Of a stretch of DNA of 14,563 bases, positions 1 to 6,914 are shown in pieces. Numbering within the stretch: position 1 is the stretch's first letter; each line of letters begins with the position of its first letter. The notes below the pieces were generated by a model, which ran no database searches, was not told the origin of the DNA, and saw nothing but the letters and a program-made list of their open reading frames with translations. A program made the position numbers and the translations under genes. The DNA is from Bryobacteraceae bacterium (GTDB taxonomy: Bacteria > Acidobacteriota > Terriglobia > Bryobacterales > Bryobacteraceae), in the NCBI GenBank assembly GCA_014379815.1, contig JACMLA010000426.1:1-14563 (forward strand), written 5' to 3'.

Positions 1-1812
1 ACCGACGATCGTCATCCAGATGTCGCGGTCGAGCCCGCAACGAATCCGCTTACCGATTGCATCGCCATTGGGAAACTCGCGCAGTACGAAGGAGCGGTTC
101 ACGATGGCCACACCGGGAGCTTCATAGGTATCCCGCTCCTCAAAGTCGCGGCCCCGCAGCACCGGAGTCTTCATCGCAAGGAAGAACTGCGGCGTGGTCA
201 CGTTGAAGCCTGCGTTCGGTTGCTGCGACTGAGAACCACCTGCCGCGCGGCCCTCGATCATGTAAGAGCCGTTAGAACCTTTCTTGCCCGCCGGCAAACC
301 CATAACTCCGGCAGCAGCCTCCACGCCCGGCACGGTTCGCAACTGCGGAAGCAGATCCCGATAGAAGTACGCAGCTTTGCGCACAGCACCATCGTCCTTT
401 GCCGCGACACTCGTGTTCATCACAACCAGCTGGTCCGGTTGGAAACCCAGATCCACGTCAGCCAGAGCCGTCATAGTCCGGAACAGCAATCCTGCCCCTA
501 CTGCCAGAACCAGTGACAGAGCAATCTCGGCAACCACAAGCGCATTCCGCATGCCTTGGGAACGCATCCCGCCGAGCACACCTTTCTGGTTGCCCTGCCG
601 CAGCGCGTGATTCAGATCGATGCGCGAAGCTTGGAGCGCCGGCACTAGCCCAAACACAAACACGCACGCTGCCGAGCACAAGATTACGAAAACCAGCATG
701 GCAAGGTCCACCCGAACCTCATCAGCTCGAGGCAGGTTCTGTCCCGCAAGGGTCACCAGCAGATCTGTACCGTAGATCCCTATTCCTGCGCCAATGCTGG
801 CGGCCAGAACGGCCAACACAGCACTCTCCACCAGCAATTGGCGGATGATCTGACTCCGGCTTGCACCCAATGCTGCCCGAAGAGCTAGTTCCCGGCCGCG
901 CGAGGTAGCCCGCGCCAGCAGCATGTTTGCGACATTTGCGCACGACAGCAACAACAGCAGACCCACTGCCACCATGAGCAACTGCAGCGTCGATTTGGTA
1001 GACCCGGTAATCGTATCCCGCAGCAAGTTGACCAGGATCAACTTGTCTTTGTCGTCTTTGGGATAGGCCTGCTCCAGCCGCGAGGCAATCGTATTCATTT
1101 CCATACGAGCCTGATCGAGTGTGACGCCAGCTTTCATCCTTCCAACTACGCTGAAATTGTGTGCAGTCCGGTGTCTGGACCATTGCTCGCCGATCCAGGA
1201 CGAGGGCACCCAAAAGTCCGCCCTGGTTGTGTTGCGAACCGGGTAGTGAAAGCCTTCGGGCATCACACCCACAATGGGAAACGATTGAGACGCCAGCCGG
1301 ATGGTTCTTCCCAGAGCCGCGCTCGCTTGGCCATAGTGAGACCGCGCAAACGAGGTGCTGACCAGTATTGCGTTCGCTCCGTTTGGCTTCGTTTCGTCGT
1401 TGCTAAACAGGCGTCCAGCGGCAGGCAGAACACGCATCACTTCAAAAAACTCCGGCGTTACGACGTACACACCGGCGAATTCGCCAACCTCGCCCGCCTT
1501 GACCCCGGACTCCTGACCCATGAACCAGGCCATCGCCTGGAATGAGCTTGCCTGTTGTTTCCAGTCGAGGAAGTCCGGGCCAGACACATTTCCGCCCCTT
1601 GTTGGCCTCGACCGCCACGCTGTCTGCAGGGTTACGATGCTGTCCGGCTCAGGGTAGGGGAGCGGCCGCAGCAGCACGCCGTGCACCACGGAGAAGATCG
1701 CGGTATTCGCGCCAAGTCCCAGAGCCAGCGTCAGGATAGCGGCAGCCGCGAACGCTTTCTGTTTCAGAAGACCTCGAATGGCGAATCGGAGATCGTTCCG
1801 CATGGTGAGCAT
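1..1812 (-). CDS. ADOP-type FtsX/MacB-like permease (3' end beyond left edge)
   Basis: This frame stays open from an ATG at 1812 to the left edge, giving 604 codons with no stop, so the C-terminus is missing. The protein starts with a short cytoplasmic stretch (MRNDLRFAIRGLL) and a membrane helix at about residues 21-46. A MacB-like periplasmic core follows at about 50-265. Three FtsX-type membrane segments come next, near 275-300, 325-355 and 368-392. The motif ANMLLARATSRGRELALRAA around 295-314 is typical of FtsX/MacB permeases. A further helix (about 423-445) opens a second periplasmic core, which the edge cuts. This duplicated layout is that of the acidobacterial duplicated orphan permeases, which are encoded without an adjacent ATPase. 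Related MacB proteins couple ATP hydrolysis to export or mechanotransmission across the inner membrane; the substrate here is unknown. An in-frame ATG at 1803 is an alternative start, and neither ATG has a strong Shine-Dalgarno. A longer N-terminal linker found in some relatives is absent. Confidence 0.88.
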   Translation of the reverse strand, partial: MLTMRNDLRFAIRGLLKQKAFAAAAILTLALGLGANTAIFSVVHGVLLRPLPYPEPDSIVTLQTAWRSRPTRGGNVSGPDFLDWKQQASSFQAMAWFMGQESGVKAGEVGEFAGVYVVTPEFFEVMRVLPAAGRLFSNDETKPNGANAILVSTSFARSHYGQASAALGRTIRLASQSFPIVGVMPEGFHYPVRNTTRADFWVPSSWIGEQWSRHRTAHNFSVVGRMKAGVTLDQARMEMNTIASRLEQAYPKDDKDKLILVNLLRDTITGSTKSTLQLLMVAVGLLLLLSCANVANMLLARATSRGRELALRAALGASRSQIIRQLLVESAVLAVLAASIGAGIGIYGTDLLVTLAGQNLPRADEVRVDLAMLVFVILCSAACVFVFGLVPALQASRIDLNHALRQGNQKGVLGGMRSQGMRNALVVAEIALSLVLAVGAGLLFRTMTALADVDLGFQPDQLVVMNTSVAAKDDGAVRKAAYFYRDLLPQLRTVPGVEAAAGVMGLPAGKKGSNGSYMIEGRAAGGSQSQQPNAGFNVTTPQFFLAMKTPVLRGRDFEERDTYEAPGVAIVNRSFVLREFPNGDAIGKRIRCGLDRDIWMTIVG

Positions 1813-1873
1813 CGTAGGCACGAGAGCTGCCGAAACGACAGCGAGCGAATCTAACGAGATGCGAAAAATCAGG

Positions 1874-1909
1874 TGTCCAAAAGCGGACAGTTCGCGACAG
1901 GAGCGGACA
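1874..1909 (-). promoter_or_regulatory. Candidate operator upstream of the permease
   Basis: An inverted repeat with perfect 5-bp arms, TGTCC-N6-GGACA, lies at 1874-1889. The 8-mer AGCGGACA occurs at 1882-1889 and again at 1902-1909, exactly 20 bp apart, or about two helical turns. The element ends about 60 bp upstream of the permease ATG, within the 141-bp gap after rpoD. This fits a binding site for a dimeric repressor controlling the permease. The binding protein is unknown, and no regulator gene lies next to it in the window. The repeats are visible in the sequence; the operator role is inference. Confidence 0.4.
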
Positions 1910-1933
1910 CACGGGCCTGCTGATTCAGGACCT

Positions 1934-1963
1934 GCGCTAATTTCCGATGGGCGCTAATTTTCC
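1934..1963. repeat. 17-bp tandem duplication spanning the rpoD stop codon
   Basis: On the plus strand, gcgctaatttcc (1934-1945) is followed by gcgctaattttcc (1951-1963), with a 17-bp offset and one extra T. On the coding strand this duplicates the end of rpoD, GGAAAATTAGCGC, so a copy of its final bases plus stop appears just downstream of the true stop at 1954-1956. No convincing hairpin terminator with a T tract was found in 1813-1953. Confidence 0.6.
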
Positions 1964-3672
1964 CCGGTAGTCGCGTCGAGGAACGCGCGCAGACGGTGGC
2001 TGCGGCTTGGATGGCGGAGTTTGCGTAAGGCCTTGGCTTCGATCTGGCGGATGCGCTCGCGGGTGACTGCGAAGTGCTGACCGACTTCCTCTAAGGTGTG
2101 TTCGCTTCCGTCCTGCAGGCCGAAACGCATTTTGATGATCTTCTCTTCGCGGGGGCTTAAGGTTTTGAGGACCTCCGCTGTTTGCTCCCGCAGATTGAGA
2201 TTGATGACGGCCTCGGACGGGGACGTTACGCGGCGATCAATGAGGAAGTCGCCAAGGTGCGATTCTTCTTCCTCGCCCACCGGAGTTTCCAGCGAAATTG
2301 GCTCCTGGGCGATTCGTAATACTTTGCGAACTTTGCCCACAGGCAATTCGAGGCGTTTCCCAAGTTCTTCGGTAGTTGGGTCGCGACCAAGCTCCTGCTG
2401 CAAATGCCTTTGCGCACGCACCAGTTTGTTGATCGTCTCGATCATGTGCACGGGAATTCGGATCGTCCGTGCCTGGTCCGCAATCGCACGGGTGATTGCC
2501 TGACGGACCCACCACGTTGCGTAAGTTGAGAACTTGTATCCGCGCAGATAGTCGAACTTGTCGACTGCCTTCATGAGGCCAATGTTGCCTTCCTGAATCA
2601 AATCCAGAAACTGCAAGCCACGATTGGTGTAGCGCTTGGCGATCGATACAACAAGGCGGAGATTGGCTTCGATCAGCTGTTTCTTGGCGCCCTCGGCTTC
2701 CAGTTCCCCTTTCTCGATGACCTGCAGAGTCCGGCGCATTTCGACGACCGGTGCTCCGCACTCTTCCTCGATTTGCTGCAAGCGTAACGCGCACTGGCGC
2801 ACATCGCGCCTTGCCGAGCCGTTGGACAAAGCGAGTGCCGCGGGATGGACGTCGTTCAGCTCGGCCTTACGTTGCGCACGCGAGATCTCTTCTTCCAGCA
2901 TCCGGCACTCGTCTACTGCGCTTCTGAGGCGGCCAATCAAGGAGCGCCTTGCCGGCGTACTGAACGGCAATGACCGGATCTGGCGCGAGAGCCTGACGAC
3001 ATTTCGCGCCAGCTCCCAGCGACCCATGCGATATTGACGGGGCTTTAGCTGGCGGGATACGGCCTGCAGCTTTTGTCGAACCACCAGAACTTTGCGGTAC
3101 TGATCGGACAGTTTTTCTATGGAAGCAAGAAAGTCGGTCGTTTCGGGATCTTCTCCGTCCTCTGCCGCAGGCGTGTCGGGCAGAACGAGGATCTGGCGGA
3201 CCTCGACGTTACCTGAGCGGACATTGACGGCGAACTGCAGAATGCCCTGGATCACGATCGGAGAACGGGAAAGTGCTTTGCCGACAGCGCGATTTCCACG
3301 CTCAATCCGACGGGCGAGTTCGATTTCGCCTTCCCGCGTGAGCAGGGGGACGGTGCCCATCTCACGCAGATACATGCGCACCGGATCGTTGGTCTTGTCT
3401 GCTAATTCTGAGGCGAGGTCGACATCGGAGAATTCGTCGGAGTCTTCGGACTTCTTTTCGAAATCACCCCGGGGTTCTTCGAGAATGTCGACGCCGGCGG
3501 AATCGAAATCCGCAAGAATGTCGCCCAGTTCAGGACCGGCTGCGATCTCGTCTGGCAGGAGGTCTCCAACTTCGTCATAGAGAACATAACCCTTCTCTTT
3601 GCCGGTATCGACCAGTTCCTTTAAACGACTATACTTGTCGTCACTTGCCACCGAAAACCCCACTTCTTGCAC
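1954..3672 (-). CDS. rpoD: RNA polymerase primary sigma factor RpoD/SigA
   Basis: The 572-residue protein has the full group 1 sigma-70 layout. Region 1.1 spans about residues 10-65, and region 1.2 is at about 96-130 ([20 protein letters not shown]). A charged non-conserved insertion of roughly 195 residues follows. Region 2 is at about 329-400 with [19 protein letters not shown] and the -10 recognition stretch [20 protein letters not shown]. Region 3 is at about 405-480. Region 4 is at about 500-565 with the helix-turn-helix [20 protein letters not shown]. It directs core RNA polymerase to housekeeping promoters. Region 1.1 and the complete region 4 argue against an alternative sigma factor. 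The start at 3672 is GTG. In-frame GTGs at 3663 and 3648 are alternatives, and no strong Shine-Dalgarno marks any of them. It lies 33 bp after dnaG, as in the macromolecular synthesis operon, so co-transcription and some coupling of translation are likely. Confidence 0.96.
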   Translation of the reverse strand: MQEVGFSVASDDKYSRLKELVDTGKEKGYVLYDEVGDLLPDEIAAGPELGDILADFDSAGVDILEEPRGDFEKKSEDSDEFSDVDLASELADKTNDPVRMYLREMGTVPLLTREGEIELARRIERGNRAVGKALSRSPIVIQGILQFAVNVRSGNVEVRQILVLPDTPAAEDGEDPETTDFLASIEKLSDQYRKVLVVRQKLQAVSRQLKPRQYRMGRWELARNVVRLSRQIRSLPFSTPARRSLIGRLRSAVDECRMLEEEISRAQRKAELNDVHPAALALSNGSARRDVRQCALRLQQIEEECGAPVVEMRRTLQVIEKGELEAEGAKKQLIEANLRLVVSIAKRYTNRGLQFLDLIQEGNIGLMKAVDKFDYLRGYKFSTYATWWVRQAITRAIADQARTIRIPVHMIETINKLVRAQRHLQQELGRDPTTEELGKRLELPVGKVRKVLRIAQEPISLETPVGEEEESHLGDFLIDRRVTSPSEAVINLNLREQTAEVLKTLSPREEKIIKMRFGLQDGSEHTLEEVGQHFAVTRERIRQIEAKALRKLRHPSRSHRLRAFLDATTGEN

Positions 3673-3705
3673 CCCGAACGTCCATTGGGATCCCCCGATT
3701 GTAAC

Positions 3706-5469
3706 TCAGTCGGTCCGGGCGCGGTTTCTGCATTTCCGTTCCGACAAAGGCGCCATCAGACGCATTGCCTCTTCCAGATTTCCTGACCTCTCCGCTTGTT
3801 GAATTGCGCGCGATACTTCACGCTGACGATACGATTGCTCCTCGGTCTCGACCATATTCAGGAAGACATCGGCTTGCTCACAAGACAGAACGTCAGAAGA
3901 AGTATCGGTGAAAAGGGCTTCGAACATGAGAGCCCGGGTGCCTTCTTCTACACGGGACTCGAGGAGGCTGTAGTCGAAGCGTGGATCTTCTTCCAGTAAA
4001 GCGGAAACAGCTTCGATCACTGGCCACGTTACGAAAGCTTTCACAGTGGCGTACCCGGTCAACCGTGGAAGAAGCAAGTTTCGCAGCTCGACATCCTGCA
4101 CCAGACCGCGGATCAGCATTCGCTCGCGATGCGGAATGACGAGAGGCTTCTTCGCGGGCGCGGGAGATCCGCTACCGGGTATGCGATTCTGGCCTGGCAT
4201 TTTGCGAAACTCAGCGAGCACGAGATTTCTGTCGAGACCGAGGTAGTCGGCTATCTCGGTGGCGACGGCTGCACGTTCGAGAGGATCGTGAATCTTGCGC
4301 AGGGCAGGCAGAAGCAGAGCGTTGTAACCCTCCACGCGCGCCTCCGCCGAGTTGCCTGAAAACTTCTTGCGCGCACGATCCGCGAGCCAGATGAAATAGT
4401 TCGCTGCCCGATTCAGTCTCTCGGAGTACGCTTCGGCACCCCGCTGCTGAATGTATTCGTCGGGATCGAGGCCGTTCTCCAGTTCCAGTACACGCATTTT
4501 TACGCCTTCTTCCAGCAGCATCTGAATCGAGCGCTCTGTCGCATTGGCACCCGCGTTGTCGGGGTCGAAGTTCACAACCACGTTCGGGGAGAAGCGCTTC
4601 AGGGTTCGCACCTGTGTTGCGGTTAGGGCGGTCCCGCAACTGGCGACTACATTGCGAACGCCTGCTGAGAAGACGCCGATCACATCCATGTACCCTTCGA
4701 CCAGAATGCCGCGGCCTCCTTTGCGGATACCATCTTTGGCGCGATGCAGGTTGTACAGAACACTGCTCTTGTCATAGATGGGCGTCTTCTGGGAGTTGAG
4801 ATATTTCGGTTCGTCTTCGGCTCGAAGAGCACGTCCTCCGAAGGCGATGATTTTGCCGGATTCGTTGTGAATCGGGAACATCAGCCGGCCGCGGAATTTG
4901 TCGTAGAGGCCTCCATCGTCGCGCTTCCCGAATAGACCTGACGCTTCCAGTTGGGCGGGGCTGTATCGCGATCCAAACCGGCGCAGCAGGCTATCCCATG
5001 AAGGTTCTGAGTAGCCCAGCAGAAACTGCTGCGCCGCCGATGAAGCAAGACCTCGTTTGGTGAGGTACTCCCGAACGTCCGAACCGGCTGCTCCAAACAG
5101 ATTCTGTGCAAAGTACACCGACGCCTGTTCGTGCATTTCAAACAGAGCTGCCCTGAGATCGGTATCCGGATCGTGCGGACGATCCGCCCGCTGGGGGATG
5201 GGAATGCCATTGCGTTCTGCGAGAGCCTTCAGAGCCTCCCAGAAGGTAAGCGTTTCGATTTCCTGAACGAACTTGATGACGTCGCCGCCGGCTCCGCAAC
5301 CGAAACACTTATAGATACCGAGCGCCGGGTTGACGCCAAACGACGGACTCTTTTCTGTATGGAATGGGCACAGACCGACGAATCGTCCCCCAGCCTTCCG
5401 CAATGGAAGGTACTCGCGGACAGTGACAACGATATCGACCTGTGCCTTGACCTGTTCGGCGAAGTCCAT
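3706..5469 (-). CDS. dnaG: DNA primase DnaG
   Basis: The 587-residue protein matches the usual length of bacterial primase (E. coli about 581). It makes the RNA primers for leading- and lagging-strand synthesis at the fork. The N-terminal CHC2 zinc-binding domain has C34, H37, C55 and C58 (CPFH and KCFGCGAGGD). The RNA polymerase core includes KFRGRLMFPI at 191-200 and GKIIAFGGRAL at 205-215. The Toprim fold has the catalytic glutamate in EGYMDV (E259) and the metal-binding acidic pair in FDPDNAG (D302, D304). Many primases have DGD or DAD at that site, so the proline between the two aspartates is a mild variation that keeps both acids. The C-terminal third (about 430-587) is poorly conserved and should be the DnaB-binding region. 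The ATG at 5469 is preceded by GGGAAG with 7 nt spacing. The gene lies 54 bp after the UdgX fusion and 33 bp before rpoD. Confidence 0.96.
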   Translation of the reverse strand: MDFAEQVKAQVDIVVTVREYLPLRKAGGRFVGLCPFHTEKSPSFGVNPALGIYKCFGCGAGGDVIKFVQEIETLTFWEALKALAERNGIPIPQRADRPHDPDTDLRAALFEMHEQASVYFAQNLFGAAGSDVREYLTKRGLASSAAQQFLLGYSEPSWDSLLRRFGSRYSPAQLEASGLFGKRDDGGLYDKFRGRLMFPIHNESGKIIAFGGRALRAEDEPKYLNSQKTPIYDKSSVLYNLHRAKDGIRKGGRGILVEGYMDVIGVFSAGVRNVVASCGTALTATQVRTLKRFSPNVVVNFDPDNAGANATERSIQMLLEEGVKMRVLELENGLDPDEYIQQRGAEAYSERLNRAANYFIWLADRARKKFSGNSAEARVEGYNALLLPALRKIHDPLERAAVATEIADYLGLDRNLVLAEFRKMPGQNRIPGSGSPAPAKKPLVIPHRERMLIRGLVQDVELRNLLLPRLTGYATVKAFVTWPVIEAVSALLEEDPRFDYSLLESRVEEGTRALMFEALFTDTSSDVLSCEQADVFLNMVETEEQSYRQREVSRAIQQAERSGNLEEAMRLMAPLSERKCRNRARTD

Positions 5470-5499
5470 GGTTTAGCTTCCCTGGTTTAGATTCCCTGG
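5469..5499 (-). repeat. 14-bp tandem repeat duplicating the dnaG ribosome-binding site
   Basis: On the plus strand, tggtttagcttccc (5469-5482) is followed directly by tggtttagattccc (5483-5496), with one mismatch, and then by tgg. On the coding strand each copy holds a purine-rich Shine-Dalgarno-like core: GGGAAG, 7 nt before the ATG, and GGGAAT, 14 nt further upstream. The leader therefore carries two stacked candidate ribosome-binding sites, of which the proximal one has suitable spacing. The repeat ends on the start codon itself. Confidence 0.65.
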
Positions 5500-5523
5500 G
5501 GGAGGTGAGCTTTTATTATGAGT

Positions 5524-6891
5524 TCAGGCGGCGTCCGCGTACGTCCGGGCAGTCCGGATGTCGGCGACAAACTTCGCGTACTCTTCTTCCTGCCGGGCCG
5601 GATCGGGCATTCGCAGCAGGAAGCTGGGGTGCACCGTGGCGAGGACACTTCCGCCGTAACGATGCGGCATGACAACGCCGCGCTCCTCCAGCAAGCGCAT
5701 GCCGCGACCGATCACTGAGAGCACGGCAGTGTTGCCCATGGCGACGATCATGCGTGGCTTGACGCGCTGCAACTCCGCTTCCAGCCACGGTTGACACGCT
5801 GCGATTTGCGCTTTGCTCGCCGTTTTATGGATACGGGCTTTGCCGCGAGCTTCGTAGCGGAAGTGTTTTACGGCGCTGGTGATGTAGATGTGCTCACGCT
5901 CCAGACCGGCTTCGGCCAGAGCGCGATCGAATAGTTGCCCTGCAGGTCCGACGAAGGGACGACCTTCTCTGTCTTCGTTGTCGCCCGGCTGCTCGCCGAC
6001 AAACATCAGCCGGGCATCTCCGGGGCCTTCACCGAATACGGGCTGCGTCGCATGCTGCCACAAGTCGCATCCCCGGCACTCGTGAATCGCTTCCTGAAGC
6101 AACGGTAGATCCGCTCCTGAGGGGACGTACGGAGCTGCCGACTGTACTTGCTTTCCGATCATTCCCTGCTCCCTGCCGATGCTCTCGCGCGCGAGTTGGC
6201 GGATCAGTTCTGCTTCCGGCAATGTGCCCCACCGCCGCTCTGGCATATGCTGGCGCAACAAGTCGACGTTCACACGCGAGGGATTGAACGTCGATGCATA
6301 GTAGGCGCGCCACAGGTCTTCGAGGTCATCTCCATCGGGCGCGGCAGAACGCGGCACGCCGGGAGAAAACGTCAGCTCACCTGTGTTCCAGTGCGCGGAC
6401 AGATCGGGTGTCAGGATGCTCCAGTGCATCGCGTGAAAGCGGCGCGCGAACCATGGCGACAAGGCTTCGACGATCAGGTGATCCGGCTCATACCAGGCGA
6501 TGTAGCGATTCTCTTTTTGACGAAAGCGCACGAAGGCTTTCATCTGGTGCATGTCGCGGGTCACTTCTTTTCGCATACCGAAAAGCTCGCGCACTTCGGT
6601 ATCGGTCTGCACTTCCAGAAGATAGGGCTCGCCATGCGTCAGGCGGTACAGGACGCGATAGAGCAGAGACCATCGCTGGTTACTGCGGTGGCACGCGACA
6701 AGTTGGGCGTGGTCCAGAAACGCTTTCGGAACCCTGACCGCTGCGGTGCCAGTGGGGAGTGGGGAGGCGAAGAGCGCGGACTGCGCGTCGTCGCCCCAAA
6801 TCACATCGGCGGGCGGCACACTGGCCTGCAGCAATTGACGAGCTTTCTCGCGCCATGCGGTGAATGTTGGCTCAAAGCTGATGGTAATCAC
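5524..6891 (-). CDS. DUF4130-UdgX fusion (TIGR03915 + TIGR03914), uracil-DNA repair protein
   Basis: The 455-residue protein joins two domains. Residues 1 to about 240 resemble the DUF4130/TIGR03915 family of putative DNA metabolism proteins, with HRSNQRWSLLYRVLYRLTHG and EVTRDMHQMKAFVRFR. Residues 262-455 form a UdgX-type uracil-DNA glycosylase fold. It has a CRGC pair (C272, C275), motif GEQPGDNEDREGRPFVGPAG (299-318), C366 and the late motif HPSFLLR (421-427). VKHF (341-344) puts H343 where family 4 enzymes usually have a cysteine, suggesting a Cys3-His iron-sulfur cluster. The loop GKARIHKT keeps R353-I354-H355. In M. smegmatis UdgX the matching histidine, H109, attacks the sugar after uracil excision and leaves the protein covalently bound to DNA; the same capture is inferred here. 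The start is GTG at 6891, because an in-frame TGA lies two codons upstream. It begins 11 bp after the radical SAM gene. Confidence 0.88.
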   Translation of the reverse strand: MITISFEPTFTAWREKARQLLQASVPPADVIWGDDAQSALFASPLPTGTAAVRVPKAFLDHAQLVACHRSNQRWSLLYRVLYRLTHGEPYLLEVQTDTEVRELFGMRKEVTRDMHQMKAFVRFRQKENRYIAWYEPDHLIVEALSPWFARRFHAMHWSILTPDLSAHWNTGELTFSPGVPRSAAPDGDDLEDLWRAYYASTFNPSRVNVDLLRQHMPERRWGTLPEAELIRQLARESIGREQGMIGKQVQSAAPYVPSGADLPLLQEAIHECRGCDLWQHATQPVFGEGPGDARLMFVGEQPGDNEDREGRPFVGPAGQLFDRALAEAGLEREHIYITSAVKHFRYEARGKARIHKTASKAQIAACQPWLEAELQRVKPRMIVAMGNTAVLSVIGRGMRLLEERGVVMPHRYGGSVLATVHPSFLLRMPDPARQEEEYAKFVADIRTARTYADAA

Positions 6892-6914
6892 AATTCACCG
6901 ACTCACAATTCACC
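6888..6914 (-). repeat. 15-bp tandem duplication at the radical SAM / UdgX junction
   Basis: The 12-mer tcacaattcacc occurs at 6888-6899 and 6903-6914, perfectly matched with a 15-bp period. On the coding strand (GGTGAATTGTGA twice), the upstream copy contains the last sense codons and TGA stop of the radical SAM gene. The downstream copy contains the GTG start of the UdgX fusion. The 11-bp gap between the genes is made by this duplication. An ancestral arrangement with one copy would have had overlapping stop and start codons (GTGA). Confidence 0.7.

Noticed and set aside
722..1213. A 163-codon minus-strand frame within the permease
   Set aside because: It is an out-of-frame reading of the permease gene, whose true frame has continuous FtsX/MacB motifs from 1812 to the edge.
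1913..1953. A weak CCTG/CAGG hairpin after rpoD
   Set aside because: The stem is short, has mismatches and lacks a T tract, so it does not support an intrinsic terminator.
3630..3684. A mini-ORF (ATG at 3684 on the minus strand, about 14 codons) overlapping the rpoD start in another frame
   Set aside because: It is short, has no good ribosome site and no sign of leader-peptide function.
5501..5718. A strong Shine-Dalgarno (ggaggtga at 5501-5508) 9 nt before an ATG at 5518 on the plus strand, opening a 66-codon frame
   Set aside because: The frame is antisense to the conserved C-terminus of the UdgX fusion and has no recognisable features. The ribosome-site match is probably chance, though it would be the first place to look for an antisense peptide.
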